Assembly: GCA_004138175.2 (NCBI GenBank)
Contig: RYFE02000013.1
Location: forward strand, 62,001-126,000
From: Chloroflexales bacterium ZM16-3
GTDB taxonomy: Bacteria > Chloroflexota > Chloroflexia > Chloroflexales > Chloroflexaceae
Direction: 5' to 3'
Length of the DNA: 64,000 nucleotides
The notes beneath the pieces were generated by a model. It was not told where the DNA came from, searched no databases, and worked only from the letters and a program-made list of their open reading frames with translations. The translations under genes and the position numbers were made by a program. Position 1 is the first letter of the stretch. Each line of letters starts with the position of its first letter. Positions 50,472-58,803 of this stretch are shown here, in pieces.

Positions 50472-50499
50472 TATCGGCTATCGGCTATTGGCTATCGGC
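50472..50499. repeat. TATCGGC heptamer array at the 3' end of the eCIS ATPase gene
   Basis: Four heptamers TATCGGC, TATCGGC, TATTGGC, TATCGGC, the same unit as at 23974. On the minus strand they encode the last residues and TAG stop of the AAA ATPase. Confidence 0.8.
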
Positions 50500-52394
50500 T
50501 CCGCCCACCCGGCCACCTCGGCATCGGGCAGGGGCTTGTCGAGCTTGGCGAACTCGTGGCGGGCGGCGCGGAGCATGTGGGCCATGCCCAGCGGCGCGCC
50601 GGCGTCGGCGGCCAGGAAGGCCGCGCCCAGGGCGATGTTGCGGATGCTGCCGCCGGAGACGCTCAGCCGAGCCAGCCGCACATAGTCCAGCCCGGCGGTC
50701 GGCGCATGGGGCGGGATGGCCCGCCGCCAGATCGCCGCCCGCTGCTCGGCCGCCGGGAAGGGGAAGCTGACCACGAAGCTCAGCCGGCGCAGGAAGGCGC
50801 TATCGACCGCCTGGCGCAGGTTGGTGGTCAGAATGGCCAGGCCGCTATATGCCTCCAGGCGCTGCAGCAGGTAGCTCACTTCGATGTTAGCGTAACGGTC
50901 ATGGCTGTCCTTGACCTCCGAGCGCTTGCCGAACAGGGCGTCGGCCTCATCGAAGAGCAGCACCGCCCCGCCGGCCTCGGCGGCGTCGAAGATCCGCCGC
51001 AGCTGCTTCTCGGTCTCGCCCACGTACTTGCTCACCACGCTGGCCAGGTCGACCCGGTAGAGGTCGAGGCCCAGCTCCCCGGCGATCACCTCGGCGGCCA
51101 AGGTCTTGCCGGTGCCGCTGGCCCCGGCGAAGAGCGCGCTCAGCCCGAGGCCGCGCCCGCCGCCCGCGCCGAATCCCCAGCTGTGCAGCACTAGGCTGCG
51201 GCTGCGCGCCCGGGCGACGATCGCCCGCAGGGTGTCGGCCTGGGCCTCGGGCAGCACTAGGGCGGCCCAGTCGGCCGCCGGTGCGATCCGCTGGGCCAGG
51301 CTATCGAGCCGTGGCCGGGCCTGGGCGCCGCCGGCCGCCCAGGCGGCGGCATCCAGCGGCGCATCGGACTCGCGGGCCTCGGCGGCGGCGGCGCGGATGG
51401 CCGCCGGGCCGAGGGCGAACTGGGCGGCCAGCCGGTCGATCTGGCCGTTCAGCCGCTCGGCATCCGGCCCGAGGGCCGCGCGCCAGATCGCGCCGCGCTC
51501 GGAGGCGCTCGGCGCGGGCGCATCGACCCGCAGCAGCGGTCGGTCGATGGCTGGGCAGGGGCCGAGCGCGCCCATCGGGCCGGGGAAGCGCTCGACAAGG
51601 TGGCGGGCCGCCGCCGATGCCTGCGGGTCGCCCGCATCGAGGCCGCAGCAGTCGAGCAGCAGGGCGGCATAGCTCAGTCGGGCCTCGCGCGCCCAGAGGG
51701 TCGTCAGCTCATCCAGTTCCTCGGAGTCGGCGGGCAGCAGCACGGCGTCGATAACGTAGGGCCGCGCGCCCAGTTCGGCGCATGCCGCCGCGAAGAGCGC
51801 CCGCGCGGCATGGTCGTCGCCGTCGAGCAGGGCCAGGGGGGACGGGATACCGGGCGCAGCCCAGCGCCGGGACAGCCGCTCGGCCGCCGCGAGCTGCGAG
51901 GGGGCCAGCTCATCGGCCACGGCAAGGGGCGCGGCCAGCGCGGCGAGGCGCGGGTGGAGCTGGCGCAGCCCGCTGAGCATGTGCAGGATCTGCTCATCGA
52001 TGCGCAGCGGGCTGTAGACCGGGCCGTGGCCGCCCTCTAGGGCGAGCAGCCGCCAGCGGCGCAGCGGACCCTCGGGGGTCAGTGCGCCCCAGTGAGCGCC
52101 GGGCAGCGCGGCCAGGGCCAGGCTGAAGCCCGGCCGGCGGGCCGCCGGGTCGCCCTGGGCCTCGGCCACCAGCGCGGCCAGCCCGCTATCCAGCTCGACC
52201 CCGGCGCAGAGCAGCAGGGCCAGCCGCTCGAAGGCCGAGAGGCCCAGCGCCGCAGCGATTCGCTCCAGGGAAGGCAGCGCCGGCGGCGGCGGCAGATCCT
52301 CGCCCGCGCCGTCGATATGCCGGCGCAGCAGATCGACCAGCCACGCGATGGCGGCGGGGAGGGGCTGTTTGATCTGACTGCTCGCTGAAATCAT
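50478..52394 (-). CDS. AAA+ ATPase of the contractile injection system (Afp15-like)
   Basis: 638 residues from ATG 52394. N-terminal 400 residues are helical. The AAA module has Walker A GASGTGKT, Walker B AVLLFDEADALFGKRSEVKDSHDRYAN and sensor ILTTN, with arginine fingers RQAVDSAFLRRL. Afp15-type ATPases help assemble the particle or recycle parts. Start choice among nearby GTG/ATG codons is not firm (weak GGGA). The gene follows the lipoprotein gene and overlaps it only in the longer reading. Confidence 0.92.
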   Translation of the reverse strand: MISASSQIKQPLPAAIAWLVDLLRRHIDGAGEDLPPPPALPSLERIAAALGLSAFERLALLLCAGVELDSGLAALVAEAQGDPAARRPGFSLALAALPGAHWGALTPEGPLRRWRLLALEGGHGPVYSPLRIDEQILHMLSGLRQLHPRLAALAAPLAVADELAPSQLAAAERLSRRWAAPGIPSPLALLDGDDHAARALFAAACAELGARPYVIDAVLLPADSEELDELTTLWAREARLSYAALLLDCCGLDAGDPQASAAARHLVERFPGPMGALGPCPAIDRPLLRVDAPAPSASERGAIWRAALGPDAERLNGQIDRLAAQFALGPAAIRAAAAEARESDAPLDAAAWAAGGAQARPRLDSLAQRIAPAADWAALVLPEAQADTLRAIVARARSRSLVLHSWGFGAGGGRGLGLSALFAGASGTGKTLAAEVIAGELGLDLYRVDLASVVSKYVGETEKQLRRIFDAAEAGGAVLLFDEADALFGKRSEVKDSHDRYANIEVSYLLQRLEAYSGLAILTTNLRQAVDSAFLRRLSFVVSFPFPAAEQRAAIWRRAIPPHAPTAGLDYVRLARLSVSGGSIRNIALGAAFLAADAGAPLGMAHMLRAARHEFAKLDKPLPDAEVAGWAEPIANSR

Positions 52395-52429
52395 CACAAT
52401 TGTCCCGTCTTGCTGAAGACAGCTGCTTA

Positions 52430-52960
52430 CTACTGCGCAGATGTGCAAACATCGGCGATATAGCGATCGCGGGCAGCCGGATCGGAGATGCCTATGGCGG
52501 CGACATAACGTTCTATCGTCACCAGACTGTCGCCCATGGACTTGAGCCGAGCAATGGGCGGGGATGGGATTTGCCCCCGCACATATTGCTGTAGCAAAAA
52601 GAGGCTGTACTCTCCCGCAGAGGTTGTCTGACCCGCCTGTAGTCGTTTTATCCCGTAACAGTGGGTGTCAATGACCATTGTGCCAATGTCCGCGACGTTC
52701 TCGACCTGCTCGAAGCTGGTCTTGAGAGCGCCCAGCGCCTGGCGAGCGCGCTGCTCATTCGTCGCCACGATGGGATCAGGATGGAGGTTTCCAATATGAG
52801 GAAGCTCGATATCATGCGGCTTGGGAATGCCCCCCTCATGAGGTTGCGGGAGAGATGAATGTTCGACCGCCTGGATAATTGGCTTGGCACGACCGGCGCA
52901 AGCCGACGTTCCCATGACGGCGAGCAGCAGCACGAGGGTCATTGTGATCTTCCGGGGCAT
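52430..52960 (-). CDS. lipoprotein heading the eCIS operon
   Basis: 176 residues; unknown family. Signal peptide ITMTLVLLLAVMGTSAC ends in a lipobox cysteine, so the protein should be lipid-anchored. The mature protein is mostly helical (NEQRARQALGALKTSFEQVENVADIGTMVIDTHC). GC is lower than the flanks. GGGAGGA precedes the ATG. It lies 35 bases upstream of the ATPase gene, downstream of the conserved dyad promoter region, so it is probably co-transcribed. Might place the system at the cell envelope (inference). Confidence 0.75.
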   Translation of the reverse strand: MPRKITMTLVLLLAVMGTSACAGRAKPIIQAVEHSSLPQPHEGGIPKPHDIELPHIGNLHPDPIVATNEQRARQALGALKTSFEQVENVADIGTMVIDTHCYGIKRLQAGQTTSAGEYSLFLLQQYVRGQIPSPPIARLKSMGDSLVTIERYVAAIGISDPAARDRYIADVCTSAQ

Positions 52961-53132
52961 GGGCTTCCTCCCTGTAGCTATCTGTTTAGTCGCTCAGCGA
53001 GCTATGCGCCGCCAAGCATGTTCATCAGGATCATTGTCGAGGCCGCCGCCGCACAGGTGCCTCCTGGGGGCCATACTTAGTTGTGGGCCAGTGTACGAGG
53101 GAGGAGTGAGAGGAGAGGGAGATATCTCGCGG

Positions 53133-53262
53133 TGTCTCTAGTATGTCAGACTATTCATTTTCGGGCTATTAACTACGTTACGGACGCAGTGTTACGTAGA
53201 TTACATTTGGGCTGACTGTTTACTGATGCCGCTGAAAGGCAGCTGAGCGGGGTGAGCGCGGG
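53133..53262 (-). promoter_or_regulatory. upstream region of the eCIS operon, copy 1, with conserved dyad
   Basis: This 354-base gap holds no gene. Minus strand, 5' to 3': conserved block from 53262, dyad CTACGTAAC-N9-GTAACGTAG (53199-53173) and candidate -10 CATACT (53145-53140), 27 bases beyond the dyad. It is about three-quarters identical to 57326-57462. No good -35 is seen, so an activator bound at the dyad is plausible. Confidence 0.6.
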
Positions 53263-53314
53263 CGTTCCTCACGCCGGGCTACAGAACACAGGACACGAAA
53301 ATAACTATGTACAC

Positions 53315-56299
53315 TCATGGGTGCCGGGAAAGACGGAATCCAACATCGCTGATACGGAAGTCGGGCTTGTTGACGTAACGGTCGGCCGCGCGCAGGTAGA
53401 TCGATTCATCGATCCAAGATCCCCCGCGAATTGTAAACTTTTTTTCGCGTGTACCCGTCACATTTTCGCGCCCATCCTGCGCGTCATATGGGTAAGCCCG
53501 GAATTCACTGCGCGTCCACTCCGCCACATTCCCGGCCATATCTAGCGCGCCATAAGGGCTGGCCCCATCAGGGTACGTGCCGACAGCCGCCGTATATCCG
53601 ATCACCATCAAGCCATTGGTTTGCCCATCTACCCAGGTATTGCCCCACGGGTAGATCCCTCCATCGGTGCCACGAGCGGCCTTCTCCCACTCCGCCTCAC
53701 TGGGAAGCCGGAAATCCAGCCCGGTTTGCGTACTCAGCCAGCGTACATATGCCATAGCTTCGTACCAACTCACCCCGACAACCGGCCGATTGTCTGCGTT
53801 CCGATTCGAGTCGCGCCAGTACCCTGGTTCCGTGATTTGATTCGTCACACGCCACTGCCAACCGTCATCTGTCCAGTAGTCCGGGTTCGTATAGCCATCG
53901 CCCTCGACAAAGGGCCGGAACTGGGCGTTGGTCACTTCGGTTTTGCCGATCCAGTAGGTCGGCAACGCTAGTGTATGCTGGGGCTTCTCATCATCAAAGG
54001 CCTGAGTATCGGCAGCGCTGCTGCCCATGAGGAAGGGGCCAGTCGGCACTTCGACCAAATCGGGCAGCATCTCGCCGATTGCGGTGGGCACCATAGCGGT
54101 GGGCACCATAGCGGTGGCCGCCATAGCGGTGGGCGGCATTGCGGCCGGTGCGCCGCCGATTGAGGTGTTCATGAGGGCAATCAATATGCCTACGAGGGCG
54201 ATGAAGAGGAGGAGGGCAGCGCACCCCAAGCCTGGCGGCAACCCAGCACGTACTATCTGCTTCGTCTCCTGCACGTACTCGCCCCTGGTCGTCAGGGTCG
54301 CGCCGCCCCCCCTCGGCCGGGCGGTGATCGTGAAGCTATGTGTGCGCTCCTGGCTCAGCTCGGGCTGCTTCGGCCCCAGCGTGAGCGGCACATCGCAACT
54401 TGATCCCGCCAACACCAGAGCGCTCATATCATCCAGGCGGTAGTGCAAGGCCAGTTCGTCATCCTCGGCGCTGAGGTCGTAATACTGTGTCGCATTCCCA
54501 TTGTTGTGAATAGTGATGCTATATACGCCCTGACTCACACCCCGCGAGCGTTTGGGAGAGAGCTTGATCTCGGCCGCCGCAAAAGGCAGCACCGTCCAGC
54601 GCATCTTCGCGGTCGCCGAGATCATGGGGTTCACCGCCGAGGTGGCGCGGATGATTACCTCGTAGTCGCCGGCCTTGCTCGCCGCCACCTTCGGCACCGC
54701 CGCAACTAGCTGGAGCGTGGCCCGGTTGCCCTGGGCCGGGTTCAAGGCAACCGGCTGCGGCGGGATGCTGGCGACCCATCCGGCCGGGATGCCCTCCACT
54801 GTAACCTTCAGGTGATCGACATTCTGCCCAGCGTTGGCGAGCAGCGCCGCGAAGGGCTGCGGCTGGCCAGGGGTCAGCGTGAGCGCCTGCTGGCCCGGCT
54901 CCACATCGATCACGATCGGCGCGCCCGCCTGGAGCGATTGGGTCATGGCGACCGTCAGCCCTGGCCGGGCGATCGGCTGCGTCCCCGCCGCCGGCTGGTC
55001 GAGCTGGAGGAAGCTACCGCCAACCTGGATGCTGGCCTGCCAGGGCCAGTGCGTCGGGGCGTGAGGGGACAGGCGCTGGCCGTTGAGCAGGGTGCCGTTG
55101 GTCGAGCCGAGGTCGGTCACGCGCACCTGGGCGCCGTCCCAGTCGATCTGAAGGTGACGCCCTGATGCGGCCTGATCTGTCAGAGCGACCATGTTGTCGG
55201 CGGCCCGGCCTACGCTCAGCCCGGCGCGGGACAGATCCACATCGCGCCTGAGGCCCTGGGCATCGGTGATCCGCACCCGTGGCGCGGCCAGTGCGCTCTG
55301 CGTCACGCGAGCGGTGGGCGGTAGCTGATCTCCTCTCTTTGGATCCATCTGCACGGTGCCGCGCACCGGGCCAACCGTCGGCAGGCGCGTCGGCCCGGCG
55401 GCTGTGGACAAAAGAGCCGCCTCCAGGGCCGCAGACAGCGCCGCCGCGCCAGCGAAGCGCAGCGCCGGGTCGCTGGCCAGGCACGAGCCGAGGATGGCCA
55501 GGATGGCCGGCCTGATACCGGGACGTAGCGCCTGAGCCGGCATGATCCGCCCGGCGCGCTGGATATCAAGCGCCTTGATAAAGCACTGGTGGTCGGTCTC
55601 GGTCGGCGCAAAGGTCACCGTCTGCGCGCCGGTGAGCAGCTCGTAGAAGACTGCGCCCAGGGCGTAGATATCGCTGCGCTCGTCGAGCGGGCGGCCCTCA
55701 AGCTGCTCCAGCGGCGCGTAGCCCAGCGTGCCGATAAAGCTGCCCAGCGTGGTTAGCTGCTGGGCACCCGGCAGGCCCTGGCGCAGGCGGGCGATGCCGA
55801 AGTCAGCGATCTTCACAATTCGCGTGACCGTGCCGTTCGCAGACTGCACCTTCACAAAGAGCAGGTTGTCGGGCTTGATATCGCGGTGGATAACGCCTGC
55901 CGCGTGGGCGCAGGCCAGCCCCTCGGCTGCCTGGCGGCACAGCTCGATCGCGGCCTGCTCGGGGAGCCACTGGCCGCTGGCGCGGTAGGGCTTTAGCAGA
56001 CGCGAGAACGAGCCGCCAGTGATCAGCTCCATCACCAGGTAGCAGAGGCCGGGCCGCTCGGCGAAGTCGGTCACCTGGACAATATTGGGGTGTTCGAGCA
56101 TGGCCAGGGTCTGCGCCTCGCTGCGGAAGCGCTGCTGAAAGCCCGGGTCATTCGTGTAGTGCGTTTTGAGCACCTTCAGCGCCACGGCCTTGCCCAGGCG
56201 CAGGTCGGTCGCACGGTAGACCGCGCCCATCCCGCCGACGGCGATCTCCTGATCGACTCGGTAGCGGCTATCGATTGTCTGGCCGATGCTGACGCTCAT
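53315..56299 (-). CDS. transmembrane Ser/Thr kinase with FHA, NEW3-like and extracellular SUMF1-type domains
   Basis: 994 residues. Kinase 13-290: Lys42, HRDIKPDN (138-145), DFG (166-168). An FHA domain lies at about 345-425 (AGLSVGRAADNMV, GRHLQIDWDGAQ, GSTNGTLLNGQ). A NEW3-like region follows (460-600), then a membrane helix (LGCAALLLFIALVGILIALM). The C-terminal 250 residues are a formylglycine-generating-enzyme-like (SUMF1) domain: FLMGSSAADTQAFDDEKPQH, RLPSEAEWEKAARGTDGGIYPWGN, DMAGNVAEWTR, RGGSWID. SUMF1 folds here likely bind ligands; enzyme activity is uncertain. A short PTAMV repeat precedes it. Located between the two dyad regions. Confidence 0.9.
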   Translation of the reverse strand: MSVSIGQTIDSRYRVDQEIAVGGMGAVYRATDLRLGKAVALKVLKTHYTNDPGFQQRFRSEAQTLAMLEHPNIVQVTDFAERPGLCYLVMELITGGSFSRLLKPYRASGQWLPEQAAIELCRQAAEGLACAHAAGVIHRDIKPDNLLFVKVQSANGTVTRIVKIADFGIARLRQGLPGAQQLTTLGSFIGTLGYAPLEQLEGRPLDERSDIYALGAVFYELLTGAQTVTFAPTETDHQCFIKALDIQRAGRIMPAQALRPGIRPAILAILGSCLASDPALRFAGAAALSAALEAALLSTAAGPTRLPTVGPVRGTVQMDPKRGDQLPPTARVTQSALAAPRVRITDAQGLRRDVDLSRAGLSVGRAADNMVALTDQAASGRHLQIDWDGAQVRVTDLGSTNGTLLNGQRLSPHAPTHWPWQASIQVGGSFLQLDQPAAGTQPIARPGLTVAMTQSLQAGAPIVIDVEPGQQALTLTPGQPQPFAALLANAGQNVDHLKVTVEGIPAGWVASIPPQPVALNPAQGNRATLQLVAAVPKVAASKAGDYEVIIRATSAVNPMISATAKMRWTVLPFAAAEIKLSPKRSRGVSQGVYSITIHNNGNATQYYDLSAEDDELALHYRLDDMSALVLAGSSCDVPLTLGPKQPELSQERTHSFTITARPRGGGATLTTRGEYVQETKQIVRAGLPPGLGCAALLLFIALVGILIALMNTSIGGAPAAMPPTAMAATAMVPTAMVPTAIGEMLPDLVEVPTGPFLMGSSAADTQAFDDEKPQHTLALPTYWIGKTEVTNAQFRPFVEGDGYTNPDYWTDDGWQWRVTNQITEPGYWRDSNRNADNRPVVGVSWYEAMAYVRWLSTQTGLDFRLPSEAEWEKAARGTDGGIYPWGNTWVDGQTNGLMVIGYTAAVGTYPDGASPYGALDMAGNVAEWTRSEFRAYPYDAQDGRENVTGTREKKFTIRGGSWIDESIYLRAADRYVNKPDFRISDVGFRLSRHP

Positions 56300-56351
56300 A
56301 GCTGGCTCCGCCCTACCAGTTGTGCCTGTTGATCACTCGTATCGGTCAACG

Positions 56352-56390
56352 CGAGGCGTTGTTCATGCTGATCAGCACGTCAAGCGCGGA
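56352..56390 (-). other. decayed duplicate of the 3' end of the FHA membrane-protein gene
   Basis: The segment around 56358-56385 (GTTCATGCTGATCAGCACGT, then CAAGCGCGGA) closely repeats 56401-56430 (GTTGCTCATGCCGATCAGCA, then CGCCAAGCGCGA), the coding end ALGVLIGMSN of the FHA gene. It lies in the gap before the kinase gene at 56299 and encodes nothing intact. Confidence 0.5.
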
Positions 56391-56397
56391 CTGTCAT

Positions 56398-57231
56398 CTA
56401 GTTGCTCATGCCGATCAGCACGCCAAGCGCGATGGAGAGCAGCATGACGACAAGGCTGGCCACGGCCCAGCCGCGCTGGGATCGCTTGAGGTGATCGACA
56501 TCGCGCCAGGTGCGCTTGCGCCAGGCCCACTCATTCCCACTAAACAGGGCCACAAACGGAATGACCAGACCGACATAGGGGATAATGGACAAAATGAAAA
56601 CTCCCCAGCAGCCGTGGGCAATCGCCCAGATCGGCGTCAGCATAAAGGCGCCGAAGTTCAGGCCACCGGCATCTTTGGGGAAGGACGACTGCGCGCCAAG
56701 GCCCGAGCTATTCGATAGCGCAGCGTCGTAGGCCAGTGCGGCAGGCACCTGTATAAGCATCTGGTTCGCCGACATTGGCTGCACAATGGGTAGGGGCGTG
56801 GGTGCCAGCGGGGCAGGCGGCGACATCACCTGGGTCGTCGGCGTGGCCGGAGGCGGCATGAACTGGGTTGTCGCTGCGGGTGCCGCGCCGGGGATCTCCA
56901 GGCGCAGCAGGCAGTCGCCGACCTGGAGCGGCGTCCGCGCCGACCAGGGGTGCGCCGCGCCACTCTGGAGCTGCTGGCCCGCAAGGCGGCAGCCGTTCGT
57001 CGAGCCAAAGTCGGTGATGTATGACTGAGTGCCATCCCAGCTGATCTGCGCGTGGTGTCGCGAGACATTTTGCGAGTCCAGCACGATGTCACAGGTTGCC
57101 TCGCGGCCGACGCTCAGGCCGTTCGGGCCGAGGGACACCGTGCCCTGCGGGCCATACTGGTTGCGGACTGAGACCTGCGGGGCATTGGCGAGCGTCGTCG
57201 GCATGAGCACGGTCGTCGGCATGTGGACCAT
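56398..57231 (-). CDS. FHA-domain membrane protein
   Basis: 277 residues. FHA domain at residues 18-110 (LSVGREATCDIVL, SRHHAQISWDG, GSTNGCRLAGQQ), then a Pro-rich linker and three predicted membrane helices near the C-terminus (FMLTPIWAIAHGCWGVFILSIIPYVGLVIPFVALF, WAVASLVVMLLSIALGVLIG). It could act as a membrane receptor for phosphothreonine partners made by the neighbouring kinases. GGAGG precedes the ATG. Dyad copy 2 lies in its upstream gap. Confidence 0.85.
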   Translation of the reverse strand: MVHMPTTVLMPTTLANAPQVSVRNQYGPQGTVSLGPNGLSVGREATCDIVLDSQNVSRHHAQISWDGTQSYITDFGSTNGCRLAGQQLQSGAAHPWSARTPLQVGDCLLRLEIPGAAPAATTQFMPPPATPTTQVMSPPAPLAPTPLPIVQPMSANQMLIQVPAALAYDAALSNSSGLGAQSSFPKDAGGLNFGAFMLTPIWAIAHGCWGVFILSIIPYVGLVIPFVALFSGNEWAWRKRTWRDVDHLKRSQRGWAVASLVVMLLSIALGVLIGMSN

Positions 57232-57325
57232 CGCTTACCTCCAGTTCGGGTGGCTGCCTGATTGGCATCCGTTTGATGGCTGGTGTCTGCACGATGGGGA
57301 GAGATGTTGGTTGGGGTGTCTCGTG

Positions 57326-57462
57326 TGCCCCTAGTATGACAGGTCATTCATCTTCGTACTATTAGCTACTTTACTGACGTAGTGTTAAGTAGGATACATG
57401 TGGTCTGATGGCTTCCTGATGCGCCTGAAGGCTTGCTGAGCGGGGTGAGCGCGGGCTGAGAA
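57326..57462 (-). promoter_or_regulatory. upstream region of the FHA gene, copy 2, with conserved dyad
   Basis: This 240-base gap has no gene. Minus strand: conserved block from 57462, dyad CTACTTAAC-N9-GTAAAGTAG (57392-57366) and -10-like CATACT (57338-57333), 28 bases beyond the dyad. Compared with copy 1, both arms changed the same base pair (G/C to T/A), keeping them complementary. Confidence 0.6.
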
Positions 57463-57471
57463 ACTGCCTAG

Positions 57472-58803
57472 CTACTCGGACTCGGTGGTCGCTCCGGGCG
57501 GCAGCGGGGCGCGCGGCGCGGACTGGCGGGCCACCCTGGTGATCTGTAGCTCGGGCGGTGCCCCTGGCGCGGGCGGGGCGACCAGACGCAGCCGAAACGG
57601 GCCGACCTGGGCCTCGCCGCCGTAGGGCCAGGGCCGACGCTCATTCCGCTGGAGCTGCGCGCCGTCGAGCTTCGTGCCGTTGCTAGAGCCGAGGTCGGCC
57701 AGGAGCACGCCGCCGGTGGCCCAGCCGACCCACAGGTGCTGCCGCGACACCTTCGGGTCGTCAAGCACCAGGGCGTTGTTCGGCTCGCGCCCGACGGTAA
57801 TCCCCGTCGCCGGCAGGCTCAGGCTGGACGCCGAGCCGTCGGGGGCGATCACACGCAGGAGCTGGCCCTGCGCGTGGCTGTTGAGCAGCTCGGTGGGCGG
57901 CACCATCGGCCACCCGCCGATTACGGTCGGCCTGTCGGGGGTGAGGCTGGTCGCTAGTGCCGTGGCCAGCTCGGCGTCGTCGGCGTAGCGGTCGGCAGGG
58001 CTCTTGGCCAGGCAGCGCAGCACAATCGCCTCCAGGGCCGGCGGGATGTCCGGTCGCAGCGGGCGTGGCGACGGCGGCGGCGTATGCAGGTGGGCGTGGA
58101 TCGCCGCCGGCAGATCACCGGGCGGGATGCTGAACGCCGTCTGCCCGATGAGCAGCTCGAAGAGCACCCCACCGAGGGCATAGATATCACAGCGATGATC
58201 GAGCGGCCCGCCGCTGAGCTGCTCGGGCGCGGCGTACTCCAGGGTCACCCAGAGGCTGCCGGGGCGGGTGACATAGGCCCCGACGCCATGCTGGAGCCGG
58301 GCCAGGCCGAAGTCGCCGATCTTGAGCGTCGGCGCGTCGCCAGGAGCCTCGCCTGGCTGGAGCAGCAGGTTATCGGGTTTGATGTCGCGGTGGACGACGC
58401 CGCGCCTGTGGGCGTAGGCTAGCCCGCGAGCGGCCTGGGCGGCCAGATCGACCACCTCGGCCAGCGGCAGGGCCCGGCCACGCTGCTGGTAGCCGGCCAG
58501 CAGGCCGCGCAGCGAGCCGCCGGAGGCCAGCTCCATCACCAGGTAGAGGCGACCGCTGGCCGGGTCGAGGCCGCAGTCATAGGAGCGCACAATGTTCGGG
58601 TGGTCGAGCCGGTCGAGCGAGCGCGCCTCCCGCAGAAAGCGGTCGCGCAGCTCCTGGCTGGCCGCGAGCTGGGCGCTCAGCACCTTCACAGCCACCTGTC
58701 GTCCGGTGAGCGGGTTCACGCCCAGGTAGACCTCGCCCATGCCCCCGGCGCCGAGCTGGCGGTCGAGGCGGTAGTTGCCGAGGATGTGATTTATGAGCAT
58801 CAT
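57472..58803 (-). CDS. Ser/Thr protein kinase with C-terminal FHA domain
   Basis: 443 residues. Kinase 10-280: GAGGMGEVYLG, Lys40, HRDIKPDN (138-145), DFG (164-166), APEQL. FHA domain at about 325-420 (ITVGREPNNALVL, SRQHLWVGWATGG, GSSNGTKLDGAQ). No membrane helix: it is probably cytosolic. The ATG overlaps the upstream kinase gene by four bases (ATGA) without its own Shine-Dalgarno site, so translation is coupled. Likely partner of the FHA-bearing eCIS proteins (inference). Confidence 0.92.
   Translation of the reverse strand: MMLINHILGNYRLDRQLGAGGMGEVYLGVNPLTGRQVAVKVLSAQLAASQELRDRFLREARSLDRLDHPNIVRSYDCGLDPASGRLYLVMELASGGSLRGLLAGYQQRGRALPLAEVVDLAAQAARGLAYAHRRGVVHRDIKPDNLLLQPGEAPGDAPTLKIGDFGLARLQHGVGAYVTRPGSLWVTLEYAAPEQLSGGPLDHRCDIYALGGVLFELLIGQTAFSIPPGDLPAAIHAHLHTPPPSPRPLRPDIPPALEAIVLRCLAKSPADRYADDAELATALATSLTPDRPTVIGGWPMVPPTELLNSHAQGQLLRVIAPDGSASSLSLPATGITVGREPNNALVLDDPKVSRQHLWVGWATGGVLLADLGSSNGTKLDGAQLQRNERRPWPYGGEAQVGPFRLRLVAPPAPGAPPELQITRVARQSAPRAPLPPGATTESE

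Noticed and set aside
34340-52960. Prophage or tailocin
   Set aside because: No capsid, portal, terminase, integrase, holin or lysin, and the presence of DUF4157, DUF4255 and the Afp15-type ATPase point to an eCIS.
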